Source: Phymorhynchus buccinoides
Taxonomy: Eukaryota; Mollusca; Gastropoda; Neogastropoda; Raphitomidae
Assembly: GCA_017654935.2 (NCBI GenBank)
Contig: CM065712.1
Coordinates: 26,764,505-26,828,504 of the forward strand
Direction: 5' to 3'
Length of the DNA: 64,000 nt
In this document: positions 13,767 through 24,141 of the stretch, in pieces
Numbering within the stretch: position 1 is the stretch's first letter
Layout: the number at the start of each line of letters is the position of its first letter
Translations under genes and position numbers: made by a program
The notes under the pieces: generated by a model
Database searches by the model: none
What the model was told of the DNA's origin: nothing
Seen by the model: the letters and a program-made list of their open reading frames with translations, nothing else

Positions 13767-13844
<78 letters not shown>
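13767..13844. repeat. Poly-T tract of ~78 bases
   Basis: An almost pure T run with a single A near 13797. It could be the poly-A end of a minus-strand retroposed sequence; the neighbouring sequence does not decide this. Confidence 0.9.
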
Positions 13845-13848
<4 letters not shown>

Positions 13849-13934
13849 CAGCTAGTGTGTTATTATCCTTTAGAATAGATACAACACAGTTTTCAAAGTG
13901 AGTAGCCATTTGCAAACGGACGAAATGCAGGGCA

Positions 13935-14990
13935 GGACGAATTATTTTATTATTATGAATTTTTTTTATTTTTATTTATATATTTTTTTTTATATTGAAT
14001 TTATTATTTTTCTTTCAGGTTCTCGCAGGAGCCAGCTGATTCCCTTAAAAAAAATTTTTTTTATATATATATTTTTTTTTAATTTATATTTATTATTTTT
14101 CTTTCAGGTTCTCGCAGGAGCCAGCTGATTCCCTTAAAAAAAAAATTTTGTATATATACATTTTTTTAAAATTTATATTTATTATTTTTCTTTCAGGTTC
14201 TCGCAGGAGCCAGCTGATTCCCTTAAAAAAAAAATTTTGTATATATACATTTTTTTAAAATTTATATTTATTATTTTTCTTTCAGGTTCTCGCAGGAGCC
14301 AGCTGATTCCCTTAAAATTTTTTTTTTTATATATATATTTTTTTTTAATTTATATTTATTATTTTTCTTTCAGGTTCTCGCAGGAGCCAGCTGATTCCCT
14401 TAAAAAATTTTTTTTTTATATATATTTTTTTTTAATTTATATTTATTATTTTTCTTTCAGGTTCTCGCAGGAGCCAGCTGATTCCCTTAAAAAAAAAATT
14501 TTGTATATATATATTTTTTTTTAATTTATATTTATTATTTTCTTTCAGGTTCTCGCAGGAGCCAGCTGATTCCCTTAAAAAAAAAATTTTGTATATATAC
14601 ATTTTTTTAAAATTTATATTTATTATTTTTCTTTCAGGTTCTCGCAGGAGCCAGCTGATTCCCTTAAAAATTTTTTTTTTAATATATATATTTTTTTTAA
14701 TTTTTTTATTATTTTCTTTCAGGTTTCTCGCAGGGCAGCTGATTCATTAAAAAATTTTTTTTGTCTATATATATATTTTTTTTAAATTATTTTATTATTA
14801 TTACCATTTCAGGTTCTCGCATGAGCCAGCTGATCCCTTCAAAAAAAAAGATTTATATATATATATTTTTTTTTAATTTATATTTATTATTTTTCTTTCA
14901 GGTTCTCGCAGGAGCCAGCTGATTCCCTTAAAAAAAAAATTTTGTATATATACATTTTTTTAAAATTTATATTTATTATTTTTCTTTCAG
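13935..14990 (+). repeat. Tandem array of a splice acceptor plus exon start (~89 bp unit)
   Basis: Each unit contains an AT-rich stretch, TTATTATTTTTCTTTCAG, then GTTCTCGCAGGAGCCAGCTG and ATTCCCTT. The base after AG lies at 14019, 14108, 14197, 14286, 14374, 14461, 14549, 14638, 14723, 14813 and 14902. The twelfth (14991) continues into real coding sequence. Units 9 and 10 are diverged (GCAGGGCAGC, GCATGAGCCAGC); the others are nearly identical. The spacing, 85-90 bp and mostly 89, is not a multiple of three. The array appears to have grown by tandem duplication across the intron-exon boundary. Confidence 0.95.
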
Positions 14991-15151
14991 GTTCTCGCAG
15001 GAGCCAGCTGATTCCCTTGCTGGTGGACGAAGACACCATCATCCCCCGCGTCCTGCGCTGTCTGGCCATGTTGAATTACAACAGGGACAAGCGGTTAGGC
15101 TTCCTGTGGCCGCGACTCAAACACGCCATCAGAGCGGGGAGATCTGCCTGA
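14991..15151 (+). CDS. Terminal coding exon of an unrecognised gene
   Basis: The exon follows a strong acceptor (polypyrimidine TTTTTCTTTCAG at 14979-14990). Its first two bases complete a codon begun in the previous exon. It then reads 53 residues beginning SRRSQLIPLLVDEDT, including LGFLWPRLKHAI, and ends at TGA 15149-15151. Codon use is GC-rich at third positions (GTG GAC GAA GAC ACC ATC ATC CCC CGC), unlike the AT-rich surroundings, which supports real coding. I do not recognise the family. Upstream exons are not visible: they may lie in the 12.3-12.8 kb gap or outside the window. Use of any of the eleven upstream acceptors would shift or truncate the frame. The gene is convergent with the minus-strand GAL3ST-like gene. 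Confidence 0.7.
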
Positions 15152-15354
15152 GTTTACCTTTCCTTTTCTTCATTCTCTTTGTTCGTTCGTTACTCCACGG
15201 ACTTCTGTATAGAAGGGGGCGGAGTCAAAAAGGGGGGAGGAGTTTAGCGGAGAGCGAAGCGCGTGAAGTCGAACCGCGCACGAAGCGCCATGACTCGAAG
15301 CGCGCAAGCTCTGAGTCTTTAAACCTATGTCTCATGTGCCAAGGGTTCCACATG
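15152..15354 (+). other. Probable 3' untranslated region
   Basis: Sequence directly after the stop is GC-mixed and unique, with GAAGCGCG-like repeats near 15256-15305. No canonical AATAAA was identified with confidence before the dispersed repeat begins near 15355. Assignment as 3' UTR is by position only. Confidence 0.4.
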
Positions 15355-15973
15355 CTAGTTTATTAAATTATAATTATGTGTGTGTATCTCGCCGGTTCCT
15401 CAATGTTATAGGCCGCCCAGGTTCTGACATTAAAAAAAAGCATTTTTCGGTTCGAGTTTTCTCTCTCTCCCTCTCTCAGCTCTCTCTCTCTATTGTGGTT
15501 GTGTGTGTGTGTGTGGCTCTGTGCGTGTGTGTCTGTGTCTGAGATGTTGCGTCTACTGTGACTCATGTTGAGGTGCGCGCACATGCCCGCGCCACATAGT
15601 GTGTGTCCGCACTAACATGTGTGTGTGTGTGTGGGTGCGCGCACGCCACGTGTGTGTATGGTGTTTTTTTCTTCAGTGTTGCTTCTTCGGTGACGTGTCC
15701 TTGTAAAAGTGCAGATCGCCATAGTTATGCACGACTCATTTGTGAGACGGACTTTGAACAAAATGATATTTCATACGGATTTTCTGTAGTGTGGAGTGTG
15801 TGTGTGTGTGTGTGTCTGTGTCGTGTGTGCCGGTGTGTATGTGTGTGTGTGTGTGTATGTATGTGTGTGTGTGTGTGTGTGTATGTATGTGTGTATGTAT
15901 GTGTTTGTGTGTGTGTGTTGTGGTGTGTATGTGTGTGTGTGTGTATGTGTGTGTGTGTGCGTGTATGTATGTG

Positions 15974-16006
<33 letters not shown>

Positions 16007-16690
16007 TGTATGTGTGTGTATGTGTGTGTGTGTGTGTTATGTATGTGTGTGTGTTGTGTGTTCTGTGTGTGTGTATGTGTCTGTGTGTGTGTATTTTGCT
16101 TGTCTCTGCTCTGTTGCTCGTGATTTTTTTGTCTTCTTCTTTTTGTTTGTTTTCAGTCAAACAGATTGGCAAGAGGTTACGGGCATATTAATTTTATTTG
16201 TTGGTTCTTGTTTTTTGGTTTGTATTTTTAATTTTTTTTTTTAAATTTTATTGAAACTTCGAATCTCGCCAATTATGTGATATTCTAAGTCATTCTTGTA
16301 CTTTAGACAACCCCCCTCAATCTTTGTTTGTTGTTGTCTCACATTATTCAAAAAACCTCTTGGACAAAGACCCAAACCTTAGCAAATTAAAATACCAGTA
16401 TGACATAATAAAAAAAAATAATAGTCTACCGCGCAAACCGTGCACAGCCCAGGCAGTGTGCCAACTCAAAAAAAAAAAAAAACCAAAAAAAAAGAAAAAA
16501 TAGAAAGAAAGACGCTTGGCCTAGTCGTCTTAACCTACCTGACCTGACCTGACCATGTTCCTGTTCGAGTGAGCCTTGAAGGCTTTGCCTCTTGTTTTTC
16601 TTTCATGTGTTGTTATTATTATAATGCATTGTCAAATTTCACGCGGATTTTAAATTCGACTCGAGATCAGTGCGAGTGTGTGTGTATTTT
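15355..16690 (+). repeat. Dispersed repeat copy 1 (pairs with 51421-53185)
   Basis: Shares ordered blocks with 51421-53185: ATGTTATAGGC near the start, the CAGATCGCCA block (15712), ATTTCATACGGATTTT (15768), a (TG)n core, GATTGGCAAGAGGTTA (16164), CGAATCTCGCCAATTATGTG (16260), GGCTTTGCCTCTTG (16579) and AATGCATTGTCAAATTTCAC (16622). Between 16300 and 16575 it contains sequence missing from the other copy. A reverse-complement piece is at 36303-36420. Element type unknown. Confidence 0.85.
15795..16095. repeat. (TG)n microsatellite, ~300 bp
   Basis: Nearly continuous TG with TATG variants, lying inside the dispersed repeat. The equivalent place in the other copy also has (TG)n (52190-52255). 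Cys/Val-rich frames are artefacts. Confidence 0.95.
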
Positions 16691-16810
16691 GGTATTTTGC
16701 TATTTGGTTATATTCTAGTCACAGAGACTTATCTCTGTGAAATTCGGGCTGCTCTCTCCCGGAGAGCGCGTTTCCGCAAGTGCAGCGCCTACCTGCATCT
16801 AAAAAAAAAT

Positions 16811-16836
16811 TTGGGGGGGGGGGGGGGGGGGGGGGC
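16811..16836. repeat. Poly-G run
   Basis: Roughly 26 G bases next to the body of the SINE-like sequence. Homopolymers of this length are prone to assembly error. Confidence 0.9.
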
Positions 16837-16839
16837 ACA

Positions 16840-17139
16840 GGGTGAGTGGGCACACTTAGAAACCCTATCTATCAATTTGGCCATACCAGGCAGGGTCGGG
16901 ATTTTTCCCTGCTCTTACCGACTTTTCTAACTGCCGTGGGATTTGTAGGGCTTGCGTAAAGCGCACGGGCCAGACTAGCTTTAAGTCCCCATTCGAAGGA
17001 CTGGGACGTTCAGTTCGATTTTCCTGTCAAACTAGAAAGAAAGGGCGAGGAAGCCGGGATTCGAACCCGGGTCACTCACGCTGCAGTCACGCATTACATT
17101 TGGCAGGCGAACGTCTTAACCACTCTACCACCTTTCTCC
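16840..17139 (-). mobile_element. tRNA-derived SINE (minus strand)
   Basis: On the minus strand, 17139 to 17047 reads like a tRNA head. The A-box-like TGGTAGAGTG (17121-17130) and the B box GGGTTCGAATCCC (about 17056-17068) are both present. A non-tRNA body follows to about 16840. The arms do not close into a clean acceptor stem, so I call it a SINE rather than a working tRNA gene. (TG)n at 17144-17186 abuts the 5' end. Confidence 0.7.
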
Positions 17140-17144
17140 CTCTG

Positions 17145-17175
<31 letters not shown>

Positions 17176-17331
17176 TGTGTGTGTGTGCAGTTTACTATTA
17201 TCTGATCACCGACTTAAGTTGGATTTTCTTTTCATTAATGGAAGACAAGATTATTAAATAATGTAATAGGCCTATAATCTTGCTTTAGTTTCTTTTGTGT
17301 ACATTGAATATGAAAATTCTCAAAATGAAAG

Positions 17332-17566
17332 TTAACCCTTTCACCGCCAGCCACACTTCAGCCAAAGAATTCCATTAAATTTACCTGGGTAGAGAACAAA
17401 AGTCCATCTGTAGTGTCGGGGATTCTTCTGTGACATATATTAAAATAAGGTCTACCCTTACTTCCCAAAACTAAAAATTAATAGGGTCTTTGGATCACAG
17501 GCCCTAATTTGACGCCTTTTTAGTGACATGGGTGCATAAATGCGACAATGGCGGTGAAAGGGTTAA
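17332..17566 (+). mobile_element. piggyBac-like MITE, family 1, copy A
   Basis: The 235 bp segment begins TTAACCCTTTCACCGCC and ends GGCGGTGAAAGGGTTAA. TTAA target duplications plus CCCT-type inverted ends are the hallmark of the piggyBac superfamily. No transposase is encoded. Related copies are at 21248, 56234 and 63029. Confidence 0.9.
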
Positions 17567-17729
17567 TATAGATTTCCGCGTTTGCGTGCATGTAAAAGTA
17601 ATTGTTAATGTTTATGAGTTTGATTTGTTTGTGTGTACTCATCTGTTTGATAATAATGTGTGTGTGTGTCACTTCTGCACGTTCCAATAAACTTGTAAAT
17701 TCATTCATCAAGTTGCAGAAACGATTATA

Positions 17730-18039
17730 AGGTCTCTGTGCACGTGAAGATTTTTCACTTTCCCCGTGGCAACGCAGTGACATGCAAGAAATCTTGAGGT
17801 CTGTGTCCACATTCACAAAATATCATTATTTCCCCATGGCAGCACAGTGAGTTGTAGGTCATATTATTATGAGTGGCCTTACACTCTGTTGCCACGGATA
17901 AATAGATATTTTGTGATTATTTTTAACGTGTACACAGACCTTTATGATCGGCCCATCACTGTGTTGCTATGGGGAAAGAGAGAGCATTTCCCTCCCCCCT
18001 CCCGTGTGTTGAGACCTTTATCATTGACTGACATTAAAC
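17730..18039. repeat. Cluster of direct and inverted copies of a short motif
   Basis: CCCCRTGGCARCRCAGTGA appears near 17762 and 17833, and its complement TCACTGTGTTGCTATGGGG appears near 17956, with a further diverged inverted copy near 17890. AGGTCT/AGACCT pieces accompany each. It looks like decayed, partly inverted repeat units. Bases 17567-17729 show nothing clear. Confidence 0.6.
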
Positions 18040-18536
18040 TTAAAGGTGGATCCTTTGAGAGTTTTGCACGAAACACGTCGAGATCACCAGAAAGACAGCC
18101 TTTTCAAGGATCGGAACACTCACTTTGCTCTGGTTTCCTAGAAATCAAACCGTCAAAACGGCGATTCCTCCTTGGCGGAGATGCCGGAGAGAGAAGCCAT
18201 TTTGGACGGGGTGGGTGGAGGCCACTCATTGTGGTTGAAGCTTTTTCTTCTTTGTAGTGCAGTAAAAAAAAAAGGAGCTATTTCCTTTGTTGTGGGCGAA
18301 AACTGTGTAAAATTAAAAATAATAAAATAATAAAAAGGCTTGTATTGTGGAAATCTCGTGCAAACGATTTGGTCTAAACTCAGGCGGCCATTAGAAAAGA
18401 GAAGGCACATGCCTTCTCTTTCACTGAAAGAATCTGACTTCATGCACCTCCGCCAAGGAGGAATCGCCGATTCGACGGTTTGATTTCTAGGAAACCAGCG
18501 AGTGTTGCGATCTCATCCGTCAGGGTGTCCCTTTAG
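18040..18536 (+). mobile_element. TIR element (AAAGGGGCAC family), copy 1
   Basis: Starts near TTAAAGG (18040) and ends at CATCCGTCAGGGTGTCCCTTTA (18535). Both ends are versions of one terminal repeat carrying CCTAGAAATCAAACCGTC and ATTCCTCCTTGGCGGAG. The interior is AT-rich and non-coding. The whole element is repeated in opposite orientation at 18609-19186. Confidence 0.85.
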
Positions 18537-18608
18537 ACTTGGGGCCGCCAGTTACATGAGAGCCGTATGATAAATGATTGTCTACAATAATGGAACATTT
18601 GATTCAGC

Positions 18609-19186
18609 TTAAAGGGGCACTCTGACGGATGAGTTTTTGTAAGAAACACATCATCGAGATCACCAGGAAAACACCCTTTACAGAGATCGCAACACTCACT
18701 TTGCTCTGGTTTCCTAGAAATCAAACCGTCAAATCGGCGATTCCTCCTTGGCGGAGGTGCTGGAAGTCAAATTATTTTACCCAAAGAGAAGGCGTGTGCC
18801 GTCTCTTTTCTAATGGCCGCCTGCGTTTAGACAAAATAGTTTGCACGAAATTTTTGTAATACAAGCCTTTTTAGTTTTATTATTTTAAATGTGATACAGT
18901 TTATCTAAAGGAGTTTCGCTCACAACAAAAGAAATAGCTCCAATTGTTTTTTTTACTGCTCTGCAAAACAAAAGAAAACGATTCAACCACAATGAGTGAC
19001 CTCCACCCACCCCATCCAAAATGGCTACTCTCTCCGGCATCTCCGCCAAGGAGGAATCGCCGTTTTGACGGTTTAATTTCTAGGAAACCAGAGCAAAGTG
19101 AGTGTTCCGATCCTTGAAAAGGCTGTCTTTTCTGGTGATCTGGACGTGTTTCTAGCAAAAACTCATCCGTCAGGGTGCCCCTTTAA
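18609..19186 (-). mobile_element. TIR element (AAAGGGGCAC family), copy 2, inverted
   Basis: Begins TTAAAGGGGCACTCTGACGG and ends GTCAGGGTGCCCCTTTAA. Its interior is the reverse complement of copy 1, including GGCCGCCTGCGTTTAGAC and CACAATGAGTG blocks. The two copies lie 72 bp apart in head-to-head/tail-to-tail arrangement. Whether TTAA is the target duplication is uncertain. Confidence 0.85.
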
Positions 19187-19471
19187 AGCCCAACCACACT
19201 GCACACGATTTGACCCCAATGCGATGCGACGATGTCTGTGAGTCATGATTCACGTGAAATACTTCCTCCGTCTACAGAATAACGCAATAAGGGTATCTTT
19301 GTTCTTGCGAAATTTGTCTATTACAATTAGTCATGTAACTGGTATGTCGATGGCAGTATGATTTTATTTCAAGTTGCAGTATTGTATCGAAACTTGATTG
19401 AGAATGTGAATGTGGTCTGTTTCTTCTTAGAATTTTCATATTGTAACTATTTTGCTCTTGTATAATTGTGT

Positions 19472-19500
19472 GTGAGTGTGTATGTGTGCGTGCGTGCATT

Positions 19501-19538
<38 letters not shown>

Positions 19539-19600
19539 TGTGCGTGCGTTCATGTGTGTGTGTGTGTGTATGTGTGTGTGTGTACGTGTGTGTGTATGTT
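19472..19600. repeat. (TG)n microsatellite
   Basis: TG repeats with CATTCATG interruptions, directly before the MITE at 19602. Bases 19187-19470 have no recognised feature. Confidence 0.9.
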
Positions 19601-19601
19601 T

Positions 19602-19883
19602 GTTTACCGTAGGTTATGGAGTAACACACTGTACCCAACACCGACGGTGTGGAGTAACTTTTTTTATGGAGTAACTTTTTCCATGACTCCACAACCTCAT
19701 AAACAGCGTCCAGAGTCTGTCCTCGGTGCCCTGAAATAAATATCTAACATACCTCAGAAGACCACTGTGAGGTTGCTTGTGTAGAAGCTTTGTGCAGTAA
19801 TGGAAAAAGTTACTCCATAAAAAAATGTTACTCCACACCATCGGTGTTGGGTACAGTGTGTTACTGCATAACCTACGGTAAAC
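19602..19883. mobile_element. MITE with ~80 bp inverted arms (TTTACCGTAGGTTATG)
   Basis: The left arm (19602-19682) and the right arm (19803-19883) are near-perfect inverted complements containing GTAACACACTGTACCCAACA and GGAGTAACTTTTTCCA. A 120 bp non-coding centre separates them. Ends lie in TG/CA-rich sequence, so target duplications cannot be read. Confidence 0.9.
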
Positions 19884-20029
19884 AAACACACACACTAACA
19901 AATCTACAACGTTAGATGTGTGTGTGTGTGTGAGAGAGAGAGAGAGGAAGAAAGAGAACGTTGCGTGTAATCATCGTGTTTATTTTACTTTCTAATGATT
20001 CATTATTTGTTTGCCTTTAATGTTCTTGT

Positions 20030-20102
20030 TATCAATGTAAAGCGCACTGAGCTCATGTGAGAAAGAGCGCTATATAAATTCCCATTATTATTATTATTAT
20101 TA
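20030..20102 (+). mobile_element. LINE/SINE 3' tail with (ATT)n end
   Basis: TGTAAAGCGCACTGAGC, then GAGCGCTATATAAAT and (ATT)n form a 3' tail common to invertebrate retroposons. A related tail is at 58283-58355. The 5' part is not recognisable. Confidence 0.6.
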
Positions 20103-20217
20103 AGATGGAGCAAAGATTCCTAGTCAGTACACAGAAAACATGATCGAGTTATCCTGTCTAGTTTTGATTGTATAGCCATTCGAATTTTCTGTGTCTACAA
20201 AATTAATGATCTACTAT

Positions 20218-20252
20218 AGTACCCAAGGTGAAGGGGGCTACCGTGCACCCCC
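20218..20252. mobile_element. Single terminus of the TAGTCCCC TIR element
   Basis: TAGTACCCAAGGTGAAGGGG and following GCTACCGTGCACCCCC match the ends of the element at 48670-50103. Only one end is present. It is joined directly to the LINE endonuclease fragment, whose reading is cut just where a GDFN motif would be expected. Confidence 0.75.
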
Positions 20253-21175
20253 ATAATGCAAACCTTGTCATACTTCTTTATCTCTTCTTTTAATACTTCC
20301 AATAATTTCTGTACATTTTCATCTGTCGTATTAGGGCTTTTGTAAATACAACCAACTAAAATCTTTTCTTTTTCCTTTGTTTGAAAGTGACATCATACAG
20401 TGTTCTTGTTCAGTGTAGTGCATTCCTGTGCATTTAATGTTTTATCGAAAAATAACGCTACGCCACGATTCGGGTTTTCATTGTGAAACATTTCATAGTT
20501 ATCAAGCCAGTATTCAGATGGTACAAAATCACTAATGTTTTTGGGCACGGTCTCTGTAACGGCAGTTATTTTAGGTCTAATTTCATCCATCTGTAAAATA
20601 AGTTCATCTTTTTTATTTAACATACCATCCGCATTAGTGTATAACACTTTTATACCTGGCTCAGTGACCTCTCCAACACAGTTTGAGCTACAAACATTGC
20701 TAAAATGATTTAAACTATTGCTAAAACATTGACAACTATGTACATTCCCCTTCGTATTTGCATTGGTATCAGCAAAGACTGTACAGGGGAAGATAAGCAT
20801 CTGGGCCTGTATTCACGTTGAGATAGCATGAGACTTAGCATCATGCTAACTTAGAAGCTCTTCCAATGTCCTATAGGATTTAATAGGACTTTTGGAAGAG
20901 CTTCTAAGTTAGCATCATGCTAAGTCTCATGCTATCTGAACGTGAATACAGGCCCTGGTCTCTTTTCCCTATATGAGTAGTGAGGACAGAAACACTGGTT
21001 ATGTCCCTTTGAAACGTGACACATTTTACACATCGATAGGCCAGTTGAATTCTCCGTTCAAGTTCCAGTCCGAGTTTTTGGATAGCCTCCACTGTGAATA
21101 GTGTACACGTCCGCACTAACGATAACTCTATCAGCCCGGTTCGCCGAGCTTTTAAGTAATCCATCTTACCCTTTT
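20253..21175 (-). pseudogene. Non-LTR retrotransposon fragment with endonuclease part
   Basis: On the minus strand, 20800 to 20393 encodes an APE-type endonuclease start: IKVLYTNADGMLNKKDEL, then ITAVTET and NRGVALFF. A frame change near 20385 leads to ILVGCIYKSPNTT and an LLEVLKEEIKKYDKVCIMG ending, cut before the expected DFN. Upstream (21164-20956) an open frame with CVKCV may be its N-terminal part. The two parts are separated by the palindromic MITE at 20803-20955. It is dead: frameshifted, interrupted and lacking the reverse transcriptase. Confidence 0.75.
20803..20955. mobile_element. Near-perfect palindromic MITE (GGGCCTGTATTCACG)
   Basis: The 153 bp element has both arms reading GGGCCTGTATTCACGTT, AGCATGAGACTTAGCATCAT and GCTAACTTAGAAGCTCTTCC inwards, with a centre of about 25 bp. 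It lies inside LINE coding sequence, which shows it is an insertion. I could not read a clear target duplication. Confidence 0.9.
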
Positions 21176-21247
21176 AGAATATCTTTGGTATCAGTGACTT
21201 TAAAACACGCGAATCGTATGTAGTGCATCAGGCCCTTACGACACTCG

Positions 21248-21800
21248 TTAACCCTTTCACCGCCAGCCATATTTCAGACAAACATTGCCATTACATTTAC
21301 CTGGGTAGAGAACAAAATCCATCTGCAGTATTGGGGATTCTTCTGTGATATATCTAAAATAAGGTCTGTCCTTACTTCCCAAAACTATGACAATAGGGTC
21401 TTTGATCACTTGCTCTCGCCGGGAGGGGTACAGCCTAAAGTCTTTTTAATCTAATATTTTATATCCAAAGTAAAAATTTTACTATATAAGAGTAGTTCTG
21501 TGCGAGCCATGGCTCCTAAAAATTCCACCAAAAAAAAAAAATTCACTTGACCTTTATTCAAGATAAAAACATCTGTTAAAAGATAAAAACTAAAATTGAT
21601 AGAAACATATTCTTTTCCCCTTTCCCCCCTGTCCAAAAAAACACGTAAAAAGTAATGTCCCATATGGTTTCGGCCAAGAGGACGTAAAGCTAAATTCTCC
21701 TAGGGTCTTTGGATAATAGACCCCAACTTGACGCCTTTTATTGACATAGGTGTTAAATCACTGTGGTGCTAAAATGCGACTTTGGCAGTGAAAGGGTTAA
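21248..21800 (+). mobile_element. piggyBac-like MITE, family 1, copy B with inner insertion
   Basis: Begins TTAACCCTTTCACCGCC and ends GGCAGTGAAAGGGTTAA. It is about 310 bp longer than copy A. The extra DNA (about 21400-21705) lies between two copies of AGGGTCTTTG, which could be a target duplication or a recombination junction. Confidence 0.85.
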
Positions 21801-22160
21801 GATTGGCCGTTCTTCTAAGGTTAGGGTTTCAGTTGTCCCACATAATGACTGTGTACTGTCAAGTGGAACTTGTAGGCCTATGTTTTCATGAATTGTTGAG
21901 CAGTTAAGCGCGATTTAGAAAATGCATTGTCATGTGTGATGTTTTAACTGCTGAAATCGCGAACGTTGCCACTTTCGATTTTCTGTTTTTAGATGACAGC
22001 ATTTTGTTGAGTTGAATGGAGTTGAAAATAAATTGCAGTCATGTTGCTGTGCCGCTTTTTTTATTCATTGTTTTCTTCTTTTTAATATTTTTTTTCGTGC
22101 ATGAGATGACACAATTGTGCTCAGTTGAGATGAATTGAAAATAAATCTCTTTTTTGCTGC

Positions 22161-22163
<3 letters not shown>

Positions 22164-22199
<36 letters not shown>

Positions 22200-22476
22200 T
22201 GTATTTATTGTCTTCAATGAAGAAAATCTTTTTTTAGCGTGCATTTAAATGTAAAACTGGCGGGACATTATATAATAAACTAAGACATAAAATACATGCA
22301 TAAAAGCACATGTTATTCACATAAACCAATTAAGTTTGTCACACACACACACCCCACCACCCCCTCCCACCCTAATAAGTAAACATTAATAGTGAAGAAC
22401 ATCATAATGATAACATCACAGCAAACGGTAAAATAATTATAATAAAGTAATACTATTCAGTACACACACAAGCACT

Positions 22477-22508
<32 letters not shown>

Positions 22509-24075
22509 TGCGCGCGCACGCACACACACACAAGATACAGAAATAAATGTGTTCATAAAATGTGAAAAAGGCATATAAATAAAGAAAATAATCCAATGTA
22601 TTGAAAACCAAATGAAACGGATGGCACAAACAGAACTCTCTGAACAGACAGACAGGCAGGCAGGCAGGCAGACAGACAGACAGACAGACACACACACACA
22701 CACCCAACTTGGATAAAGGTAAACAGAGCAAATAAATGACATTGTTAAAAGGGAAAACAATATCACAATTTGCATAAAAATTATAGGACTGAAATTAAAC
22801 AAGCATAAAAATATTTTTTGTAAGAACAACCCAAGGTAAAAATGGATGTACAAAACAAGTACTGTATGTAGAATCAAATTATTTCACTGACTAAAACCGT
22901 CCCCCTACGCCCCGCCCCCCTCTCCACCCCCACCCCACACCTCCACCCCACCCACACACACATGATAAAGCATCAATTTAGTTAAAAGTAAGCAAGCATA
23001 AGAATAATTAATTGTACAAATCAATTTCTGTGTGTAAAATAAATCAAACTAGCGCAACGCCTAGTACTGGCAATGCACCGTACTGGTAACGCCTAGTAAC
23101 GGTAACGCCAAGTACTGGTAACGCTGAGTACAGCAAATTTGAAGCGATTCAGTTCAGAAACGGTGGAGTTATAAGGCCCCGTTTCCCGTTCGCGCTGCTC
23201 TGAGAGTGACGCCCTCTCCCGATTCTCTTCCAATTTGCTGCCAGGCTTTGCCCGGGCCATAGCAAGCCTGACAGCAAATTTGAGGTGATTCGGTTAAGAA
23301 ACGGCGGAGTTATTCGTGAAAAGGTGAAGCGGCGTATAGCGCGCGCTTTTCTGAACCGATTCGCTTCCGGTTTGACACACTGATAGTCACCGTCCCCAAT
23401 CATGTACCTGCCAACTCTGAAGGCAATCGGTCCAGAAATGCCGGAGATACGGGCGCCGAGAGTCCGGCGGATACGCGTTTCGCGCATTTGCGAAACCGCG
23501 CAAATGACACGGCCGCCCCGGTTGCCGTTGCCATCACCCCGTTAGGGCTCACAGCAAATTTGAAGCGATTCGGTCAAAAAACGGCGGAGTTATAAGGCCC
23601 GTTTTGTGTTTCAAACAGACACACACACACGGACGGACACTTGGCTTTTTACTATATGATGTAAACTATTTCACGGACTGACACCCCCCCCCCCACCACA
23701 CACACACACACATATAAGCCATCAAGCTAAAAGTACATGAACAATCCAAAGGTAAAAAAGGTGTACAAAACAAATACTTGTAATGAAAGATCAAATGTAA
23801 ATTATAGCACAGACTGAACCGTCCCCCTCTCCCCCTCCCACCCCCCTCCTCCCCTGCTCTCCCATCCTCTCCATACACACACTAACACACTCCTCTAAAC
23901 ATCAGGACCATAAAATACATGGCATGGTATCACACATAAAATAATTAATGTAAAAGCAAATGGAACAAGAAATGATATTAACAAAAATAGCACCTACATC
24001 CATGCCCTCTTACCCCCTAAGCACACACACACACACTCACTCACACACACACACACACACACATTTGCCGCCATT
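22164..24075 (-). repeat. Repeat-rich stretch, possible LINE 3' region with (TTGA)n tail
   Basis: (AATC)n at 22164-22198 is followed by non-coding sequence with several diverged repeats of a module. Blocks like GGTAAAAA, GGTGTACAAAACAAATACT and GACTGAACCGTCCCCC appear near 22850 and 23760. CA-rich and poly-C patches intervene. Read on the minus strand this could be the 3' region of the LINE at 24140-24690, ending in a short tandem repeat; that link is inference. Bases 21801-22163 show two diverged copies of a GAATTGAAAATAAAT block only. Confidence 0.45.
23130..23662 (+). repeat. Dispersed repeat with AAATTTGAAGCGATTCGGT blocks
   Basis: The block CAGCAAATTTGAAGCGATTC, then GAAACGGYGGAGTTATAAGG, recurs near 23135, 23273 and 23550. 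It is followed by CAGACACACACACACGGACGG. The AAATTTGAAGCGATTC block is also found near 30890, 31035 and 31180 and, diverged, at 46885 and 47360, so these belong to a broad dispersed superfamily. Confidence 0.65.
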
Positions 24076-24141
24076 GTTCCTTCACAGGATGGGGAATGCT
24101 GCAGGCAGGGCCACCAGACCAACCAGTTCACAGGCCACTAT

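Noticed and set aside
17047..17139. Functional tRNA gene
   Set aside because: A and B boxes are present but the acceptor stem does not close and a SINE-like body follows.
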